Shown: positions 58,900 through 64,000 of the stretch, piece after piece
Layout: each line of letters begins with the position of its first letter
How positions within the stretch are numbered: the stretch's first letter is position 1
Assembly (NCBI GenBank): GCA_964035795.1
Contig: OZ038326.1
Span: 6,623,759 to 6,687,758 of the forward strand
Direction of reading: 5' to 3'
DNA: 64,000 nt
Origin: Pterobdella sp. o SKG-2022
Lineage: Eukaryota > Annelida > Clitellata > Hirudinida > Piscicolidae
The notes under the pieces: model-generated
What the model saw: the letters and a program-made list of their open reading frames with translations, nothing else
The model's database searches: none
Told to the model about the DNA's origin: nothing
Position numbers and translations under genes: made by a program

Positions 58900-61830
58900 T
58901 AAAAAAAAAACTGATAATATTGAAAGTTTAAAAAAAGTGAATTGAAACAAATTAAAAATGAATATGAAGGTTAAAAAAAAACAAGTTCCAAATAAAAAAT
59001 GTATAACTGAACTGCTTAAAAATAAGTTAAAAATAAACAAGTTCCAAATAAACAAGTTAGTATTCTTTCAGAGATGCCGTATTTTGTGTTTAATAATTTT
59101 TTTTATTTTTCAAAAAAATGAAGTTTCTCAAAGATATTTCCATCATAAAGAAATTAGAGTTTGTTGAAATTTTTATTTCTTTATAAAATAAATATCTTTA
59201 AAAAATCTCATTTTGCGAAAAATAAAAATGTTGTGAAAAAGTTAGTAGTAAACAACGTTAAAAACAATTCAAAACAAAGAAATTTTAAAATAAAACTTGA
59301 AAGTTGAAATTTAAAAACTTCAACAGTAAATAATCATTACTGGACTATTGATTGATAAAATGAATAGTTAACAATTAAATGGAATAGTAACCCATAAAAT
59401 TCAATAAAGAAAAATAAGCTATTTAAAAACAAAAAAAATTGAATTGAAATGCGTTTTATCAGTTTAATTTTTATATTCATAATTTTTTTAATATAATTAC
59501 TTTTTAACGTATGAATTTTTTAGAATATAGTTAGTTGTCAATATCATATATAAGTTATAATATAAAACGACTTGACAAATATTAATCAATAACTACTAGC
59601 CTTTAATGCTTTCACTGGTCCATCAGAATCAAGTTACTGACTGTAGCAAAAGTTTTAATAATTGGAAAGTTTTTCAATTAAATTTAAACCTACAGTTCAG
59701 CGCAACTGAAAAATTTAAATAAAATGTTCCAATGACCTGAGTCGCATACGTCGGCATAAAAAACAAACTCTAAATAGTTTTAAATTTGAAAAATTAATTC
59801 ATGATTTCAAATTATTTCAAAATATTTCATATTAATATTTCCATAATAATTTCTTTTGAAATCGCAAAAACTGATTTTTCTTTGTTTAGTAAATTAACTT
59901 TTAGCCATTTTCAATCTTTTTAAGAAGACAACAACTTGAAAATTTTGAACAGTTATATTAAATTGCAATAATCAATGATGAGAGCCTGCATGTTGAAATT
60001 ATTTCAAAATCTGTATAAAAGCAAATGCCAGACTCAAGCCGGTGTAGAGAGACAAGAGCATCAAACTGAAATGCAAACTGATGTACATGCTCGTGCAATA
60101 TTAAACCGTTTGAGTCCAATGATCTAATTTCAAGTCGCTCACAATTAAAAATTTTTCAATTATTGGTTCTTCTAGAGACATTGTATATTTAAAAGAAATT
60201 TTATCTTTGAAAATCGCCATTATTGACGATTCAAATGAATTATTTGTTAATCGTTACAGAAAGCTGATATATTTTTTTTAATTCCCAGTTTTCCCTTCAA
60301 TATTTGATTTAGATTTAGACTTTTTGATTCAGTTTAAAAATAACGTCAGTTTTTTCCCCATCATAATCATAAATCAATACATTTTATCCAATAAAATCCA
60401 TCATTGTGAAATTTGGACAATTTTAAGCGTAAATAGTTGACGGATGTTTATTTACGGGTGTAATTGATTTATGATTGAAAAAAATTGATGTTATCTTTAA
60501 TTACCATTATAAAATTAAGGGACTTGAAAATAGTTTTAAATTTCCATGTTTCGCCTTTGATCAAAGGTTATGGCCTTAAACTGAGAATCTGGATTCAAAT
60601 ACAACCCTGAAAACAAATGCCTGCTTTGTTGAAAGCCAAGTGCACGTTTTATCCAAATCAGAACTATGAAAGTTAATTATGAATTATGAAGCTTAAACTT
60701 ATTCACCCACATAAAACTTGGTGTATATGGTTTTGAAAGCAATGTTTCATGTTAATGGTGCTTTGGATGTCTATTCTTGAGAACTATGTTTGAAACATAT
60801 TCAAAAAACTGCATGTTCCAATTAATCATACTTGTTTACATTGTTTGTTGGAAGTAAATAAATTTTATGTCTCTCTTGAACAACTTAAAATTTTTTCGGG
60901 GCTTTGTTGAAACCAAGTAAAAAACATCTTCAAATGGTGTTGGTGAAAAGTTATAAATTTTTTAACGAGTATTGTGGAGTTTCGAAGAAGTTACCATAGA
61001 ACTACTCTCAAAGCCATCCACTACGAGTAGCCAGTCGGAGACTTCGTTTTTTTGCAGCTCACTTTTAGTTTAATTCCATTTAAACTTTGAAGAACTTCAT
61101 AATAAACTCGTAATATTTTCTAATTAATTGAAATGGCTAAAAATACACAATAGATAATATGACATTGAAATCGATCATAATTATTCTTTTATATTGTGTT
61201 ATTGTTGATAATGGAAATATCAATCCATGTGTTTGTATATTTCAGTTCAAAGCTAGAGTTGGTCCTCTCCATCGCTGAAAATTCAAAGTTTTTTAGTGTT
61301 GAAATTTCTACTTGACAAAATACTGAAATTTATTTTTTTACTGAAATTACTTAAAAGTGAGATGGAAGGTTGACTATAATGCAAGAGATTCGTTGAAAAA
61401 ATTCACTTTTATTAGTTTTCTGTCCAAAATCTAGGTATTCAAACCATAGAGTTTCATTGAATAACTTTTAAATTTTGCAATAATCTATTGTATTGTTGCA
61501 AACAATTTGAAATTGCTCATAAAAGACTTTTTTCTAAACAATCTACGACAGCTAATGAATTACCTTGAATGCCAAACATGCACTGTGATTTGAAAGGCTG
61601 ATATACAAAGCTAGATTATTTTTGTTGTTGAAAAGTTGAACTTAAGTCTAAATTAGTTATTTTGCTAACTTCAAGAGGTTTAGTATTCAAGCATGCGCAA
61701 TTTTTATTTATAAAATATACTAGTTTTAATCTGAAAATTTGCTGAAAGACATTCCATAAGTGTCATAAATTATATTTTCAATTTCACTTCGGAATGAATG
61801 GATATTAACAAATTTTATTAAAGTTGGAAA
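58900..61830. other. AT-rich spacer before the transporter gene
   Basis: No exons or repeat matches supported. A slightly GC-richer patch at 60010-60130, next to TATAAAAG, has no coding frame of note. Confidence 0.45.
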
Positions 61831-61908
61831 ATTTTTTAATGATAACAGCACAAAAGCTGGAGAGCAGACATAATATTATATAAGCAAGAAGTCAAAATAT
61901 ATGCTTCG

Positions 61909-63941
61909 ATGGAAGTGAACGAAGCAATGGTAAAATTGGGATTCATGAAAAAGTGGCAGATGTTGTGTTTTTTCATGATTCTTTTTATGATGCAACCCAT
62001 ATCAGTCTTGAATATAAATAGCATACTCTTTTTCGGTTGGTTAAACGTCATTATCAGCTTTATGTTTACAATATTATGTCTCTGAAAAGGTGTATTAATT
62101 GATCGTTATCACACATCGTGTTTATTCAAAACTATATTTAATCTCTGCAGCTTACATACCCAAACACCACTGCCAATTTCCAAACCACTCTTCAATACAA
62201 CAATGGATTCCCAAAGATGAAAATGGAAAGTTTGAATCTTGCTCTATGTTTGTCAATTCATCTGTTAGTAACGAGACAGTCTACTGCCCCGATGGCTGGC
62301 AGTATGAAGATCAAGATTGGGGAAGATCTATTATCAATGAGGTGGTTCTGCAGTTATATATGATATTTGTTTTTAGAACAATCATATTTTACTGATTACT
62401 ACAACCCGAATTGTTTCACAGTGGGACCTGGTCTGTGAAAAAGCCTTATACTCAGGATGTTCACACATGGTTTTTGTACTTGGGCTATTTTTTTCGTCTT
62501 TTTTGGGAGGATTATCCGATATTTTTGGTCGAAAACCCATTTCAATCATTTTTCTTATATTGATCTCATTAAACGGAATAGCTGTTTCATTTTCCAGAAA
62601 TTTTACTGATTTCGTCATTGGAAAATTTTTTCTCGGAGTTCTTGAAGTAATTTTTTTATCAATAGTTACTTACATTTGAATTTTTTATCGAAAATATAAT
62701 TATTTAATCAAAGGTGAATTCTATAAATTTTTCTGTGTACCTTACCGAGCTGACGTCAAACCTGAATAGGGATTTAGTTGTAAGTGTGGGATGTCTTCAC
62801 TGGGGAGTCATTTTATCTATTTTAATTCTTTTGGCGTATTTAATTCAAAACTGGAGATACCTCAAGCTTACTATATGCTTGTACAGTTTATCAGTCTTAC
62901 CGATTATAATGTGAGTTGTTTTGAAAAAAAAACTTCATCTTTAAAAGCATTTTTTTTTCATTTTAATGTATAAAGATTTTGTTTTCAATCTATTAATTAT
63001 CTGATCAGACAGAAATTCTTTTTATTTTAATTCTAACATTGTTTTTCAGTTTATTTCTGCCAGAAACTGTGTACTGGTTACACGCAAACAACAGAATAAA
63101 AGAAGCCGAAGATGTTTTGATAAGTGCGGGGAAACTCAATAATGTACAATTCACAAGACCTATACTCATCCAAAAAGAGAATCAAGATAACTCCAAGGAT
63201 ATCAAATATTTTGAAGAAAAAACTTTTTCAAAAAAAGTGAAGAATTTCTTGACTAAACTCTTGGCAAGAACTTTTGGGTCTGATAGAAGCTCAAAAACCC
63301 AATATAAAATCAAAGAACTCTTTCGAAACCCCTATCTTCTCAGGCATATGGCTTTTGGAATAGTTATTCTGTAGGTTTGAGTTTAGTTATGACCCATATA
63401 ATATCAAAAAACTAGAATAAATTTTTTAGTTTTTTACAAGTATTTTCATTTTTCATCAAACCTCATAAATCTATACTTTCTCTCACTCTCATCAACTTTT
63501 TGATAAGTTATTCAAAATTTAACAATTTGCAGCATTGACTTTTTTCTTATCATGAGTCTGAGTTTCATATCGACTTCTATCTCGACCTATCGGTTCTTTA
63601 GTGCTTTTCTCAACGTATCAATTCAAATCCCAGCCGGGTTTGTTTGCTTCTTTCTTATAAAGAAGTAAGTGGTTTTCAAATTATTACAACTAAAATTATC
63701 AGTTTTTTTATTTATTCAGCGTTGAAATAATCAACAAAATTTTAGAAGCAGCAAAGCTATTAAAAAGTGTAGAGCTTTGATAGATTAGAAAGAATTTTTA
63801 TTTGTGTTATTCAAATTTTGAATAGTTTTAATAAAATTTATAAAACATAACACAGAAACAGTATGAGAAATTCGATGATTCTGTTCATGCTTTTGACGGC
63901 TGCATCAATTTTCATATGTTATCTTTTTCTTTTACTAACGA
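61909..63941 (+). CDS. SLC22-type organic cation/carnitine transporter-like membrane protein, 3' end outside window
   Basis: Major-facilitator transporter of the plasma membrane for organic ions; the substrate cannot be told. Exons: 61909-62035, 62151-62341, 62422-62649, 62714-62910, 63050-63370, 63533-63664, 63862-63941, phases consistent and continuing past the last donor. Exon 1: MEVNEAMVKLGFMKKWQMLC and the first membrane segment. Exon 2: Cys-containing extracellular loop (IPKHHC ... CPDGWQYED). Exon 3: WDLVCEKALYSG, then the family signature GGLSDIFGRKPIS after membrane segment 2. Exon 4: YLTELTSNLNRD and IQNWRYLK. Exon 5: LPETVYWLHANNRIKEAEDV, corresponding to the PESPRWL block, then a long cytosolic loop and ELFRNPYLLRHM. 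Exon 6: FLNVSIQIPAGFVCFF. It lacks some usual residues (PETVYWL), so it is a divergent member. About eight membrane segments are in view. Confidence 0.88.
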
Positions 63942-64000
63942 GTAAAATAAATTTTCAACTTAAGAAAAAATTTTAGTGAAGTATTTCTTCATAATAATAA

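Noticed and set aside
62382..62618. Minus-strand frame over the transporter
   Set aside because: Opposite strand of transporter exon 3, which has clear SLC22 motifs.
1..64000. CRISPR array, prokaryotic operon or phage content
   Set aside because: Genes have introns and the gene families are animal ones. Spaced repeats here are satellites or hairpins without unique spacers.

Overview
The window is AT-rich animal (metazoan) nuclear DNA. Genes are split by GT-AG introns, mostly short, and it holds a Wnt ligand gene, a matrix-metalloproteinase-like gene, secreted lipase genes and an SLC22-type transporter gene. About half of the annotated features are transposon remains (CR1/jockey-like and RTE-like LINEs, a tRNA-derived SINE, Tc1/mariner-type DNA elements, foldback hairpins). 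The species cannot be named from the sequence. The lid-poor lipases with a C-terminal block resembling insect phospholipase A1/lipases suggest an invertebrate, but that is inference.

Layout: (1) 118-773, last exon of an unidentified Asn/Tyr-rich protein. (2) 5190-9898 (+), a Wnt gene in six clear exons, with a possible signal-peptide exon at 3862-3893. (3) 11280-13032 (-), a short MMP-like gene, convergent with Wnt, with no hemopexin domain and no recognisable cysteine switch; its first splice junction does not keep frame. (4) 14.3-19.9 kb, LINE debris including a 2.9 kb CR1/jockey-like element. (5) 21599-55297, a cluster of pancreatic-lipase-family genes: A on the minus strand, B, C and D on the plus strand, plus two pseudogene remnants between C and D. 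All four full copies have nine exons with matching phases and nearly identical exon lengths, and keep the catalytic Ser, Asp and His. (6) Between and inside the lipases: LINE pieces, a SINE split by a Tc1 element, and an unusual 1.4 kb element with long terminal inverted repeats built from 21-bp units. (7) 55.5-58.4 kb, RTE-like LINE fragments and a 192-bp nearly perfect palindrome. (8) 61909 to the right edge (+), an organic-cation-transporter-like (SLC22) gene that runs out of the window.

The most notable points are the lipase cluster, whose exons show a patchwork of similarity suggesting gene conversion, and a family of foldback hairpins dispersed through the window, several in lipase introns, that share an AAGCTT-centred core. 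Exon borders were worked out by hand from splice motifs, reading phase and comparison between the lipase copies; no database search was possible.
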